Assembly: GCF_000373245.1 (NCBI RefSeq)
Contig: NZ_KB890742.1
Span: 33,869-97,868 of the forward strand
Direction of reading: 5' to 3'
Origin: Echinicola pacifica DSM 19836
GTDB lineage: Bacteria; Bacteroidota; Bacteroidia; Cytophagales; Cyclobacteriaceae
Length of the DNA stretch: 64,000 bases
The translations under genes and the position numbers were made by a program. Below the pieces are notes generated by a model, which ran no database searches, was not told the origin of the DNA, and saw nothing but the letters and a program-made list of their open reading frames with translations. Positions 21,658-31,058 of the stretch are shown in pieces (position 1 is the stretch's first letter; each line of letters starts with the position of its first letter).

Positions 21658-23004
21658 CTAAGGATTAACCCAGGACTGAGATGAATCTTTGACAATCACC
21701 TTTTTCGGACCATTGACGAAAGGGCGAAGCTGTTGAAGAAAGCGGAGTACTTCAGCGTCATACCTGGCAGTATCCACTTTCTGCTGAACGGAGGAACGCC
21801 AGTTGCGCTGCAAGCCCTGATCCGCATAAGCAAATACCAGCTCTCCTACGCTTGATTCTGGCCTTGGTAGCTCATCCACCCATCGGTACAGGGACTTCGA
21901 GATCTCCTGCTTGCCACCCTTGGCAAATGATTTCTTAAGCATCTTCCAAAAATAAGCCTCAGACACCAGGTATGCAGCATGGTGCTTCTTCCATTTTCCC
22001 CATAAATTTAGGATCAATTTGATCAACATAAAAATGGCAATCGCCAAACCGAGGCAGGCAAAAATCAACTGCTTCCAATTCAGTCCAAACAAGGAAAAAG
22101 GCTGATCTTCGGTCACTTCATCAGTGACTGCGGCTGTTGCCTGCAAGGAATCCTTGAGGGTCAGGAGCATGCCCAGATCAGGGTTTTCCCTGACAATCAC
22201 CTTCCGCTCAGGCAAGGTCCGCTTATAGAGTTTCTCATTCCGAGCATGATAATAATAATAGGTAATCGCTGGAAAAGTGACGGTCCCAGGCTTCTCAAAG
22301 AGGTACTGCACCTGATCCAGCCTGGAGGCACTGATGGCCGTCTTACTTTCCTGATCATCCATCTCACTTCGCAGTGGGTATTCACTGATGCCAGGGATAG
22401 AATCCCAGATTGTTGGAGGCACCAAAGAAGCCATGGTCCCCTGGACGGATCGATTGATTTTACGCACCCAGACATCACCCACCTTGGCCGAATCGGCATT
22501 GGAAGACCAGTTTTGATTTACCTGCAAACCTGTGGCCACCAACCATTCGTCCCTAGGCACCCCATCTGGGATATGCTTTACACGAATAGACTTAGCCTGA
22601 GTCTTGAGCTTTATTTCCCTGCCTTTATACTCCCCCTCTGCCGGAGACTCCACCGTAAGGTCCAAAACAGGAAAGGTTATATTTTCCTCCTTAAATGGAA
22701 ATACATTATAGATCAGTTCCACCCCCGCATAGGTCTGGCTGTCTTTGGTAAAAGATTTACTTACTGGTCTAAAATAGGTGGTAAAAGCGCCATTCACTTT
22801 GATATTACCGGGGTCTATTCCACTGGTAAACCAGGTGGAAGTATAGACCACAATCCGCACCTCCACGGGCTGCCCAAGGTACACTGAAGATCTATTAAGA
22901 CTGACCTCTGACCATACTTTCTGACCATACACAGAGGACTCCATCACTGCTGGTAGGGCGCACCACAACAGCATTATAAGCCATATAAACCTAGTTTTTT
23001 TCAT
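21658..23004 (-). CDS. batD: BatD-like protein of the aerotolerance operon
   Basis: 448 residues. N-terminal signal peptide (about 1-27, ending VYGQ), an extended beta-sandwich periplasmic region ('SEVSLNRSSVYLGQPVEVRIVVYTS' opens it, the usual BatD start), one membrane segment ('LIFACLGLAIAIFMLIKLIL', about 315-335) and a cytoplasmic tail of about 110 residues. Somewhat short for BatD, which is often near 550-600 residues. It overlaps the preceding BatB-BatC gene by 14 bp, so it is translationally coupled. Family knowledge: Bat proteins form a membrane complex with a MoxR ATPase that affects stress and oxygen tolerance; the molecular function is unsettled. Confidence 0.8.
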   Translation of the reverse strand: MKKTRFIWLIMLLWCALPAVMESSVYGQKVWSEVSLNRSSVYLGQPVEVRIVVYTSTWFTSGIDPGNIKVNGAFTTYFRPVSKSFTKDSQTYAGVELIYNVFPFKEENITFPVLDLTVESPAEGEYKGREIKLKTQAKSIRVKHIPDGVPRDEWLVATGLQVNQNWSSNADSAKVGDVWVRKINRSVQGTMASLVPPTIWDSIPGISEYPLRSEMDDQESKTAISASRLDQVQYLFEKPGTVTFPAITYYYYHARNEKLYKRTLPERKVIVRENPDLGMLLTLKDSLQATAAVTDEVTEDQPFSLFGLNWKQLIFACLGLAIAIFMLIKLILNLWGKWKKHHAAYLVSEAYFWKMLKKSFAKGGKQEISKSLYRWVDELPRPESSVGELVFAYADQGLQRNWRSSVQQKVDTARYDAEVLRFLQQLRPFVNGPKKVIVKDSSQSWVNP

Positions 23005-24685
23005 CCTGAAGGTTTTTTGTTTGACTGGACTTCACCTGAAATTCAAATTTCCTTTTCAAGAATAAAGCAGGGTCATCATCTACTTTTCTCATCATCACCT
23101 TAGTGGCCATACTTTGTTTCTCCACCCCAATATCCTCGGGCACCTCATCTAATTCCTCTGCCTTATGAATATCAGAATTAACGGTTTCCGACTTCCGCTC
23201 CTTTTTCATATCTTCCTCTGTCGCCTCCTGACCTCCACCACCCAGGTCTTCCATATCATTATTTTCGACGGTATTATCCTGACCAGACTCATCACCTGGG
23301 GGATCCTCTGCCGAATCGGTGGACATCTTATCGGTATTAGCGAGCATCTTACTTAGTCCTTCCCCTTGCTGCACGGCCTCCTCCATGGAGGGATCCAGTT
23401 TTGCTGCCAGGCCAAAGGCTCGTAGGGCTTCATCCAACTGCCCTTCCTGAAAATAAGCTAATCCCAAATTATATTTCCCCAAAGCGGAAGAATCCTCCGT
23501 ATAGGCATTTATGGCTGCGTTAAAATCGCCAGCCTTGAAATAGGCATTGCCCTTCAGGAGCGGATCCTCATACCTCGCGGCAGCCTCTTCATATTTCCCA
23601 TCTTTGGCTAATCGCTGCCCCTGATAATCCCGAGTAAACCAAAGGTCATCAAATCGCTCCACCTGTCCACAGGAGGTAAATATCATCAGGATAAGGCCAT
23701 AGATTACCCATCCTTTTCTGAACCATAGTAAAAAGATAATCATCAGCGGGATGATCAGCCACCAGCCTTGGTCTTGCCATTCATCTGAGCTTTCCTCGGG
23801 TTTTTCCTGAAATACCAGATTGGTTTTTATCCTTCCGCTGACCTGTTTTACATCACTGTCATCCAAAGTCAAAGGGATGACTTCCACATAATCCATTGCC
23901 TGAAGCTGCTGAAGCACCTGCGTATTCATCGCTGAGTTCACCTTCTTCCCTCCTGCGCCAGACACCGAAGCACCTGTGGGGGTATTTATACAAAGTATAT
24001 TGGTGGTCATACCTTCCGTCAAACCCATAGAACTGATCAGCTCCACTTCCTCAGAACCAAAGTCATCTGCCATTAATAGAATGGAACCTGGTGCATCCGT
24101 CCCCTCGATCATCTGATTAGCCAGCTGAAGTCCCGCCTTCATATCTGCGCCCTGCACAGGCATGATATTCGTTGATAAGCTTTTGATATGACTGCTAATA
24201 ATGCTGTAATCTCTCGTCAGCGGTACCACCACATGGGCGGTTCCTCCATAGACCACCAGACCAAGCCGGGCCCGGGGATTACTATTGATAAAATCTTCAA
24301 TTTTCAATTTCGCCCGATCCAGCCGACTAGGCTGAATATCCGTAGCCATCATGCTTGGGCTTATCTCCAAACAGATCACGGCTGAAGTCTCCAGGGACTT
24401 TTCGGGTAATTCTTCCTTCTCCCAAGCGGGTCCACTTAGGGCCATCAGCCCAAAGCTAAATCCCAGTACAAACAAGCTCAACATGACTATCCGCTGGGTA
24501 TTACTCCCCTTGCGGATCACATAAGGCCGCAGTGCGGGAGCGATGAATTTCTTCCACTTATTCTGATCCTGAAAAAAGAATAAACTGAGCCCGAACAATA
24601 AGAACATCGGTAAGAATAACCATAAGTATTCTGGACGTAAAAAGTGAAATTCACTCCAATTGATTCCAAATAAAGGCTTATCCAT
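22991..24685 (-). CDS. BatB-BatC fusion: von Willebrand A domain plus TPR protein
   Basis: 564 residues. Two membrane segments (about 15-33 and 62-82), a von Willebrand A domain (about 95-285) and a further membrane segment (about 300-330) come first. A Cys in 'MIFTSCGQVERFDD' looks like a lipobox left inside the fused chain. TPRs (about 350-450, 'KGNAYFKAGDFNAAINAYTE', 'KYNLGLAYFQEGQLDEALRAF') and an acidic, low-complexity tail follow. In many Bacteroidota BatB and BatC are separate; here one gene covers both. The MIDAS motif reads 'LEISPS' instead of DxSxS, so the first metal-binding Asp is Glu. Overlaps batA by 8 bp and batD by 14 bp. Confidence 0.82.
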   Translation of the reverse strand: MDKPLFGINWSEFHFLRPEYLWLFLPMFLLFGLSLFFFQDQNKWKKFIAPALRPYVIRKGSNTQRIVMLSLFVLGFSFGLMALSGPAWEKEELPEKSLETSAVICLEISPSMMATDIQPSRLDRAKLKIEDFINSNPRARLGLVVYGGTAHVVVPLTRDYSIISSHIKSLSTNIMPVQGADMKAGLQLANQMIEGTDAPGSILLMADDFGSEEVELISSMGLTEGMTTNILCINTPTGASVSGAGGKKVNSAMNTQVLQQLQAMDYVEVIPLTLDDSDVKQVSGRIKTNLVFQEKPEESSDEWQDQGWWLIIPLMIIFLLWFRKGWVIYGLILMIFTSCGQVERFDDLWFTRDYQGQRLAKDGKYEEAAARYEDPLLKGNAYFKAGDFNAAINAYTEDSSALGKYNLGLAYFQEGQLDEALRAFGLAAKLDPSMEEAVQQGEGLSKMLANTDKMSTDSAEDPPGDESGQDNTVENNDMEDLGGGGQEATEEDMKKERKSETVNSDIHKAEELDEVPEDIGVEKQSMATKVMMRKVDDDPALFLKRKFEFQVKSSQTKNLQDEKN

Positions 24686-25685
24686 TTGCTCCTCCTTCCT
24701 TTTTTAGCCGTCTAAGGGCCAAGGAAATCACTCCTATAAGCATTTCTAACAGCATCAGAGCCAAGGCTAATCCCAAAGGATATGGATATAAGAGCTTTAG
24801 TGGCTTATTGGTCATTTCCTCATATTCTATGGGTTCGAGACGGTTGATTTCCTCATATACTTGCTCCAGGCTGTGGGTGTCCATCGCCAAGAAATATTTT
24901 CCTCCCGTCATATCCGCGATTTCCTGCAAGGTCTTTTCATCCAAATCCCCTTTCTTGGTCTGTGGGTCACCAATACCAATCGTATAAATAATTACCGAAT
25001 CCTGAGCCGCCAGGTCTGCCGCATCCAAGGGCAATACATCATCTCCGGCATCGACCCCATCGGTCAGCAGCAGCATCACTTTCTCGGGAATAGTATCCTT
25101 ATCAAATAACTTCCGCCCAAGCGCTATGGCCTTGCCAATATGCGTCATCTGTCCAGCCATACCCACATCTGCCTCCTCTAGCAGCTGATCCACTGTGCTA
25201 AGATCCGGGGTAAAGGGAGCCTGAATATAGGCGCTGGACCCAAAGAAGATCAAGCCCATCCGATCGCCCTTTCGCTTAGGAATAAAATCATGCAATAAAG
25301 ACTTAACGGCATCCCAACGACGCACCTTTTTATCTCCTACCTGCCAGTCAGGAGTGGCCATGCTAAAGGAGATATCTGCCGCAATAAGAAAACTTCTCGA
25401 GGTCTTAACCTTCATCTCTGGCTCACCCACCAATCTGGGTGAAGACAGCGCCGCTACCAAACATACCCATATCAATATCACCAATACCCAGGATACAAAG
25501 CCTCTTTTCTTCACCAATGCACCGACTCTAGGCTTCTGCTTCGTCTCCTCCACCACCACGGCATACGTAGGAAGAGTTAGGGAGGCGCTTTTCATCCGTA
25601 ACCTAGGGAAAAGCCAATACACCAATAGAGGTAATGGCAATAAGGCAAAAGCCCATAAATATCCTATTTCAAAATTACCTTCCAT
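24678..25685 (-). CDS. batA: BatA: von Willebrand A domain membrane protein
   Basis: 335 residues. Membrane segments near 8-25 and 63-82, a von Willebrand A domain (about 95-285) and a C-terminal membrane segment (about 308-326), the normal BatA layout. The MIDAS is intact: 'AADISFSM' (DxSxS), a Thr in 'GQMTHIGKAI' and 'LLTDGVDAGDD'. It probably displays the VWA domain for metal-dependent protein contacts with its partners. It overlaps the upstream small Bat-operon gene by 11 bp and the BatB-BatC gene by 8 bp. Confidence 0.88.
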   Translation of the reverse strand: MEGNFEIGYLWAFALLPLPLLVYWLFPRLRMKSASLTLPTYAVVVEETKQKPRVGALVKKRGFVSWVLVILIWVCLVAALSSPRLVGEPEMKVKTSRSFLIAADISFSMATPDWQVGDKKVRRWDAVKSLLHDFIPKRKGDRMGLIFFGSSAYIQAPFTPDLSTVDQLLEEADVGMAGQMTHIGKAIALGRKLFDKDTIPEKVMLLLTDGVDAGDDVLPLDAADLAAQDSVIIYTIGIGDPQTKKGDLDEKTLQEIADMTGGKYFLAMDTHSLEQVYEEINRLEPIEYEEMTNKPLKLLYPYPLGLALALMLLEMLIGVISLALRRLKKEGGANG

Positions 25686-26175
25686 GTGTCCTCAGCCATT
25701 TAACTGCCTCATCTCTTGCCTTAGAACTCATGCTTCTTTCCAGGGAACGGGAGGTATAATAACTATTCAAAATAGCCTCTTCCATTTTAAGAAATTCCAC
25801 TCGATCACCTGTCTTATCGAGAAATTGTAACCATCGACTTCCGTCAAGCATAGCTACTTTATCCCTTCCAAAAGTTATAATTGCTGTCTTTTTTAATTCT
25901 AACATCAACTTAAATGCAAACTCATTATTATCCTCAATATTTAGCACCGTGGCAATCGCCTGTCTGCGATAGTGATTTTTCTTATAGCGATGGATAAAAT
26001 AATATACGCTCACTATAATTAGCCCCAGCAACACTACAGCTAAGATCTTCCAGCCTATGGTGTCAAAATGAAAAACTAGTTCCTCAGGTTCTTTCAACTG
26101 CGCAGATTGCAATTGTTTGATTACCGCCAGGGAATCCTGCATTAAAGTATCGCTCTCTTGTCTAAAACTAATCAT
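25675..26175 (-). CDS. Bat-operon DUF4381-like membrane protein
   Basis: 166 residues with one membrane segment (about 49-68, 'ILAVVLLGLIIVSVYYFI') and a cytoplasmic helical C-terminal half ending 'AVKWLRTHGR'. Position between the DUF58 and batA genes, size and the 'LDGSRWLQFLDK' stretch fit the DUF4381-type protein usual at this place in Bat operons. Overlaps with both neighbours (4 bp and 11 bp) indicate translational coupling. No function is known for the family. Confidence 0.7.
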   Translation of the reverse strand: MISFRQESDTLMQDSLAVIKQLQSAQLKEPEELVFHFDTIGWKILAVVLLGLIIVSVYYFIHRYKKNHYRRQAIATVLNIEDNNEFAFKLMLELKKTAIITFGRDKVAMLDGSRWLQFLDKTGDRVEFLKMEEAILNSYYTSRSLERSMSSKARDEAVKWLRTHGR

Positions 26176-27104
26176 CTCACCAGCCTTTTATACACTTCTT
26201 TCAACTGGACCTCCAGTGGATCCACGGTATTCAGCTGCACGATGGGCACTCTATGTTTGCTCATCGCAGCAGCAAAATCATCATAATCCTTCTGCTGGCG
26301 CAGCTTGATCTTATCCGCCATCTGCTTGCCTTCATAATCTACCTGGTGCTTCTGATCACCTATTACTATCGTCTGATTAGGAAGCCTCCATTCCAGAGGA
26401 TCAGATACTTTTATCATCAGCATATCATTATGCTGGGCGATCTGAGCGGAAAACCGTAATACCTCCGGTGAATACCGAACAAAATCACTTATCACCACCA
26501 CCAAATAATCATGGGTGACGGTGTTTTTAATTTTTTTGAATACCTCCTGCAGCGCCTGGTCTATGCCGGGCGTCTGGGGGCTAGCCAATTCCCTATTGCG
26601 AATCACAATGCGTTCAAAAAATTTGAGAATATTCGTTCTATTTCGCTTAGGCAAGACGATATCTACTCCTTGATCAGCAAACACAATTCCTCCTACCCGA
26701 TCACCCTCTTTCAGTGTTTTTAAGGCTACCAAGGCGGCGGATTGGGCGGCAATGACGGATTTCATATAGCTCTCTGAGCCGAAGAACATGGACTGTGACT
26801 GATCAACAACGATCAATACAGGCTTTTCTTTTTCTTCGGTAAACACTCTGGTATGCGTTTTCTGGGTGCGGGCGGTTACTTTCCAGTCGATATTACGAAT
26901 ATCATCTCCTTTTACATATCCTCTTACTTCCTCAAAGTCCAAGCCTCGCCCTCTCAATGAAGACGCATGGCGCCCTCCCAAAATGCTCTTCACCCTTTTT
27001 TTTCCGGATGTCCTAGCAAATTGACTTGCATAGCGTTCCATTTTCAGCAATTCTTCCAGAGAGACGAAGATTTTTTCAGGGAAGTGATTGGCTTTATCTT
27101 TCAT
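26172..27104 (-). CDS. DUF58 (VWA-like) protein of the Bat operon
   Basis: 310 residues, no signal peptide or membrane segment, so cytoplasmic. The DUF58 signature is clear at about 50-95: 'GRGLDFEEVRGYVKGDDIRNIDWKVTART'. A VWA-like domain follows with a complete DxSxS-type motif 'VVDQSQSMFFG' (about 105) and 'LVVVISDF' (about 200). DUF58 proteins are encoded beside MoxR ATPases almost everywhere and are thought to be their partners. Starts 10 bp after moxR and overlaps the next gene by 4 bp. Confidence 0.88.
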   Translation of the reverse strand: MKDKANHFPEKIFVSLEELLKMERYASQFARTSGKKRVKSILGGRHASSLRGRGLDFEEVRGYVKGDDIRNIDWKVTARTQKTHTRVFTEEKEKPVLIVVDQSQSMFFGSESYMKSVIAAQSAALVALKTLKEGDRVGGIVFADQGVDIVLPKRNRTNILKFFERIVIRNRELASPQTPGIDQALQEVFKKIKNTVTHDYLVVVISDFVRYSPEVLRFSAQIAQHNDMLMIKVSDPLEWRLPNQTIVIGDQKHQVDYEGKQMADKIKLRQQKDYDDFAAAMSKHRVPIVQLNTVDPLEVQLKEVYKRLVR

Positions 27105-27114
27105 AGGGCAAGAT

Positions 27115-28098
27115 TTAGGCCACTACAGCTACTTTTTTGAGGATCATGTCCAGGACCTGATCAGCATTTATTCCCTCTGCGTGGGCTTCGTAAGTAAGTA
27201 TCAATCGATGTCTCAGGCAATCGTGCAGCACTGCTCTTACATCCTCAGCAGACACGAAATCCCTGCCTTCCATATAGGCATGGGTTCTGCTGGCACGGTC
27301 TATCGCAATGGTCCCCCGAGGACTGGCGCCATAGGCTAGCCAAGTCGCCAGCTCCTTATCATACTTATCTGGATATCGGGTGGCAGACACTAGGTCCACG
27401 ATGTACTTTTCCATAGGCTCAGCTATGGTCACTTTAGCGATTGAGTCTCTAGCCTGAAATATCACGGAGGCATCCAATCGCTCCGCTGCAGCCTCAGCCT
27501 CTGCATGGGTTTGCTCACCTCTGTTCAGCCTCATAATGGCCAGTTCGGAGGCATCATCAGGATAATCAATGATCACATGCATCAGGAATCGATCCATTTG
27601 CGCTTCGGGCAAAGGATAGGTTCCTTCCTGCTCCACGGGGTTTTGGGTCGCCATCACCATGAATAAGGGATCCATAGGATACGTCTTACCCGCTACAGAC
27701 ACTTGCCTTTCTTCCATGGCCTCAAGGAGGGCGGACTGCACTTTGGCAGGAGCTCTATTGATCTCATCGGCCAAGATTAAATTACTAAAAATAGGACCTT
27801 CCTGAAACACAAATTTCTCCTCCAACTCCGGCTGGTAAATTTCTGTTCCCGTAATATCAGATGGCAGAAGATCGGGTGTAAACTGGATTCTGCTTAGGCC
27901 ACAATCCAGCTCGGAGGCTAGCGTCTTGATGGCCCTGGTTTTTGCCAATCCCGGCAGGCCTTCCAAAAGCATATTGCCATTGGCGAGTAATACAAGAATA
28001 AGCCGATCAATCAGGGCTTGCTGACCGATTATCGATCCGCCCATACGTTTCCTTAGTTGCTGAATGGCTTCCCACGAGGAACTTTTAGATTCTGTCAT
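27115..28098 (-). CDS. MoxR-family AAA+ ATPase
   Basis: 327 residues. Walker A 'EGLPGLAKTRAI' (about 42-53), Walker B 'LILADEINRAPAKVQSALLEAMEE' (about 107-130), sensor 1 'VMATQNPVEQEGTYPLPEAQMDRF' and the C-terminal lid domain with 'GASPRGTIAIDRASRTHAYMEGR'. All catalytic elements are present. First gene of the Bat operon: it is followed in order by DUF58, DUF4381-like, batA, batB-batC and batD genes. Family knowledge: MoxR ATPases act as chaperone-like factors for VWA proteins. No promoter is obvious in the 43 bp between it and the upstream phosphatase gene, so read-through from there is possible. Confidence 0.92.
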   Translation of the reverse strand: MTESKSSSWEAIQQLRKRMGGSIIGQQALIDRLILVLLANGNMLLEGLPGLAKTRAIKTLASELDCGLSRIQFTPDLLPSDITGTEIYQPELEEKFVFQEGPIFSNLILADEINRAPAKVQSALLEAMEERQVSVAGKTYPMDPLFMVMATQNPVEQEGTYPLPEAQMDRFLMHVIIDYPDDASELAIMRLNRGEQTHAEAEAAAERLDASVIFQARDSIAKVTIAEPMEKYIVDLVSATRYPDKYDKELATWLAYGASPRGTIAIDRASRTHAYMEGRDFVSAEDVRAVLHDCLRHRLILTYEAHAEGINADQVLDMILKKVAVVA

Positions 28099-28141
28099 AT
28101 TATAAAATTATTCTTAGGCCAAAAAAACCAGATTGCTATAC

Positions 28142-29182
28142 TTACTTGGCAGGAAACACCTGCTTAAAATCATTTTTCATATCGACCACAAGCCATCCTT
28201 TTTCGTCGGCTTCGACCAAGGCAGTTTCGAGGTGGCCTGAAGCCGTATGTTTCTCATAGGCAAATTCTCTTTCTGCATCCGTATGCCTTAGCAACATGCA
28301 AAAAGATCGATAGTTTGAGGAGCTGGTATATTGCAGCATCGCCTGATCTCCATCGCTATTTCCCGCCGCAAAAATGGGCTTCTTGCCGATAAATCGATGA
28401 ATAGCTTGGGGTTTGCCGCCTTTATCATCTATATATAAATTGCCTGGCACCTTAGAAAGGACAGGCTTGCCATCGACCACTTCATATTTCACCTCGCCAT
28501 AGCTTCCTATCACCTGATAAGGTGGGATGCCATACTTCTCCTCAGCCCAGACGCGCATAAAATCCGCTCCTCCACCACTGACGATAAAAGTCTCAAAATC
28601 ATGCTCACGCAATACATCTAAAAGCTCCAACATGGGTTGGTAAACCAAGTCTATATACCGTCGTTCAAATTTCTTATTTGTAGCCGTATCGGCCCAATTA
28701 CGAACACTGGCATTAAATTCATCTTCGGTTCTGGAATTATGTGTATCCTGCAGGAGGGCCACCAGTTCCTTCATTCCCATGGATTTCAACACCTCCATAT
28801 TGCCATTGACCAGGTCAGAATATATTTTGTTTTTGGCCCATTCTGGATGGTCCTTCCATTGGGCTTTTAGCATATCAATGGTAAATACGAGCTGATTGGG
28901 GAATGGCTGCTCGGGCCATAATGTGCCATCATTATCAAAAACGGCAATTCTATCGTTAACAGGAACAAAATCACTTGACTGATCATCGGTGACACGGTTC
29001 AGCCAAGTTAATATCTTTTGTCTTGGCTCTGCTTGCCAAGAGGCCAAACGCATGGTTTGACCAGTAATTTTTGGATTGGAACTAGGTTCTTCAGCCGTAG
29101 GGACATCACTCGGAGTTCCTTGGCAAGCGGAAAATATAAGCGCTATTATAACAGGTAAAAAATGAATTTTCATCTTGGTCAT
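28142..29182 (-). CDS. HAD-family acid-phosphatase-like lipoprotein
   Basis: 346 residues. Lipoprotein signal with lipobox 'IFSACQG' (Cys about 20). HAD core: 'AVFDNDGTLWPEQPF' (motif 1 with both Asp, about 82-96), 'FIVSGGGADFMRVWAEEKYGI' (motif 2, Ser), a Lys in 'VLSKVPGNLYIDDKGGKP', and 'PIFAAGNSDGDQAMLQY' (motif 4, acidic pair). The enzyme therefore looks active, as a periplasmic or outer-membrane-anchored phosphomonoesterase; the substrate is not evident. A TATCTTTG box lies directly upstream. The gene sits after the sulfatase terminator, so it has its own promoter. Confidence 0.85.
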   Translation of the reverse strand: MTKMKIHFLPVIIALIFSACQGTPSDVPTAEEPSSNPKITGQTMRLASWQAEPRQKILTWLNRVTDDQSSDFVPVNDRIAVFDNDGTLWPEQPFPNQLVFTIDMLKAQWKDHPEWAKNKIYSDLVNGNMEVLKSMGMKELVALLQDTHNSRTEDEFNASVRNWADTATNKKFERRYIDLVYQPMLELLDVLREHDFETFIVSGGGADFMRVWAEEKYGIPPYQVIGSYGEVKYEVVDGKPVLSKVPGNLYIDDKGGKPQAIHRFIGKKPIFAAGNSDGDQAMLQYTSSSNYRSFCMLLRHTDAEREFAYEKHTASGHLETALVEADEKGWLVVDMKNDFKQVFPAK

Positions 29183-29204
29183 AATTATATGGTGGAGCTG
29201 AATA

Positions 29205-29212
29205 CAAAGATA
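29205..29212 (-). promoter_or_regulatory. -7 promoter element for the HAD phosphatase gene
   Basis: TATCTTTG on the minus strand, matching the Bacteroidota -7 consensus TAnnTTTG, 23 bp before the ATG. It abuts the T tract of the upstream sulfatase terminator, so the hairpin DNA occupies the -33 region. No clear TTG -33 box is visible. Confidence 0.45.
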
Positions 29213-29247
29213 AAAAAAACTCCCTAGTACATTTCGACTAGGGAGTT
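29212..29247 (-). terminator. Rho-independent terminator of the first sulfatase gene
   Basis: On the minus strand: AACTCCCTAGT, an 8-nt loop, ACTAGGGAGTT, then eight T residues. It begins 7 nt after the stop codon of the sulfatase gene. Confidence 0.88.
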
Positions 29248-29254
29248 GAGATGA

Positions 29255-30769
29255 TTATTGAGCTCTAGGATTGCCTCGAGTCATTTGATCTACGACTTTG
29301 TCAACAGACAGAGAAGACCCTAATACAGGAGGATAGTCCTTAAACGTTTTTAAGAAATTAGTTGCAAGCGCCTGAGCAGGCACAAACATCCACATATTGT
29401 CAGCATACCAACGGGTATATAGAGCGGCTTTCCAAGAAACCTCATACGGATCGGCACGAAGGTTAATAACGATTGGCCAGCTTGGAGACTTTCTGTAAGC
29501 TTCTGCAATAGAACCTTCCATAATCGTAAAGTGAAGCTTGAAATCGTTAAATCTAATGGCATTAAGATTGCCACCTGCATCAAAATAGAATATCTCTTTA
29601 CGAGGAGATTCAGCTTCTTCACCTTTGAAGAAAGGAAGCAGATTGTACCCATCCAGGTGAGCATTGAAGTTTTTACCATTTGCCTGGTAACCGTTCAATA
29701 ATTTTTCTTTTACCTTAGGCTCGCCAGCGGCAGCTACCAAGGTAGGCATCATATCTTCATGAGAGAAGATATCATTATATACTGTACCCGGCTCGATTAC
29801 GCCTGGCCATCTGATGGCGCAAGGTACTCTGAATCCACCTTCCCAGGTCGTTCCTTTTTCACCTGCAAATGGAGTGCTTCCACCGTCAGGCCATGTGAAT
29901 TTCTCCGCACCATTATCAGTAGAATACATGATGATAGTGTTATCGATAATTCCCAATTCCTCCAGCTTAGCCAAAACAACGCCTACAGCCTTGTCATGCT
30001 CCACCATACCATCAGGATAAAGACCAATGCCTGTTACCCCTTGACTTTCCTCTTCCAGGTGAGTCCATACGTGCATCCTGGTTGAGTTTAACCATACGAA
30101 GAATGGTTTCCCTGCTTCATGCGCACGCTCAATAAAGTCAATGGCAGCCTCGGTAAATTCCTTATCCACGGTTTCCATTCTCTTTCTAGTCAAGGGACCA
30201 GTATCCTGAAGTCTTCCATCAGCATAAGAGTGGATCACACCACGAGGACCAAATTTCTTTCTAAACTCAGGATCCTTAGGATAGTAATAACTTTCCGGCT
30301 CTTCCTCAGCGTTTAGGTGATATAAGTTTCCGAAGAACTCATCAAAACCATGATTTGTAGGCAAGTGCTCATCTCTATCTCCTAAGTGGTTTTTACCAAA
30401 TTGCCCGGAGGTATAGCCATGTGGCTTCAATAACTCAGCAATAGTGGGTTGATTTTCCTTGATACCCTGCTCAGAACCTGGCATACCAATAGTCAAAAGG
30501 CCTGTTCTGAAAGGGTGCTGACCTAGGATAAATGCAGCTCTACCAGCAGTACATGATTGCTGCGCGTACCAGTCGGTAAACATGGCGCCTTCTTCAGCGA
30601 TTCTATCAATGTTTGGAGTCTTATACCCCATCATGCCATTATTATACATGCTGGTATTGGACCATCCTACATCGTCTCCCCAGAGAACGAGGATATTGGG
30701 CTTATCCTGCGCTTCCGCTAGGTAAGGCATTGATAAGCCAATTAGACAAGATAAAATAATTTTTCTCAT
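29255..30769 (-). CDS. Sulfatase (arylsulfatase-type), copy 1
   Basis: 504 residues with a Sec signal peptide (ends 'LAEAQ', about residue 21). Metal and catalytic residues are visible: 'LWGDDVGW' (Asp pair), 'SCTAGRAAF' (Cys that becomes formylglycine; CxAxR form of the CxPxR signature), 'GQFGKNHLGD' (Lys, His), 'STRMHVWTH' (His) and 'YSTDNGAEK' (Asp-Asn). The C-terminal half has the usual sulfatase subdomain. Substrate class is not evident; the order of motifs resembles arylsulfatase A-type (S1) enzymes. A paralogue with nearly the same layout lies directly upstream (31059-32612). No formylglycine-generating enzyme gene is in the window. Confidence 0.92.
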   Translation of the reverse strand: MRKIILSCLIGLSMPYLAEAQDKPNILVLWGDDVGWSNTSMYNNGMMGYKTPNIDRIAEEGAMFTDWYAQQSCTAGRAAFILGQHPFRTGLLTIGMPGSEQGIKENQPTIAELLKPHGYTSGQFGKNHLGDRDEHLPTNHGFDEFFGNLYHLNAEEEPESYYYPKDPEFRKKFGPRGVIHSYADGRLQDTGPLTRKRMETVDKEFTEAAIDFIERAHEAGKPFFVWLNSTRMHVWTHLEEESQGVTGIGLYPDGMVEHDKAVGVVLAKLEELGIIDNTIIMYSTDNGAEKFTWPDGGSTPFAGEKGTTWEGGFRVPCAIRWPGVIEPGTVYNDIFSHEDMMPTLVAAAGEPKVKEKLLNGYQANGKNFNAHLDGYNLLPFFKGEEAESPRKEIFYFDAGGNLNAIRFNDFKLHFTIMEGSIAEAYRKSPSWPIVINLRADPYEVSWKAALYTRWYADNMWMFVPAQALATNFLKTFKDYPPVLGSSLSVDKVVDQMTRGNPRAQ

Positions 30770-31011
30770 AGATAAATAAGTAAATTGAACAAAATCAAAT
30801 TATAAAACTATGCAGTAATCAAAAACTACTGCAGTGAACATGTGGGCTTAATAAAATGAATTTATGAACTCCTAAGCAACGATTCATCCCATAGGCTTTT
30901 CAACTATGCAATGCCCATTGACCCTTCTAACAACAGAAAGCAAATTTTAAGGTTTAATACCATTTGGACCAGTTTTTATTCCCTAGTTGATATTAAAAAC
31001 GGAAATAATAT

Positions 31012-31048
31012 AAAGGCATTGAATCCTAGCGAAAGGAGTCAATGCCTT
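31012..31048 (-). terminator. Hairpin terminator of the second sulfatase gene
   Basis: On the minus strand, AAGGCATTGA and TCAATGCCTT form a 10-bp stem with a loop of about 16 nt, followed by an AT-rich stretch with only short T runs. It lies just after the stop codon at 31059. Confidence 0.7.
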
Positions 31049-31058
31049 AATCAATTAA

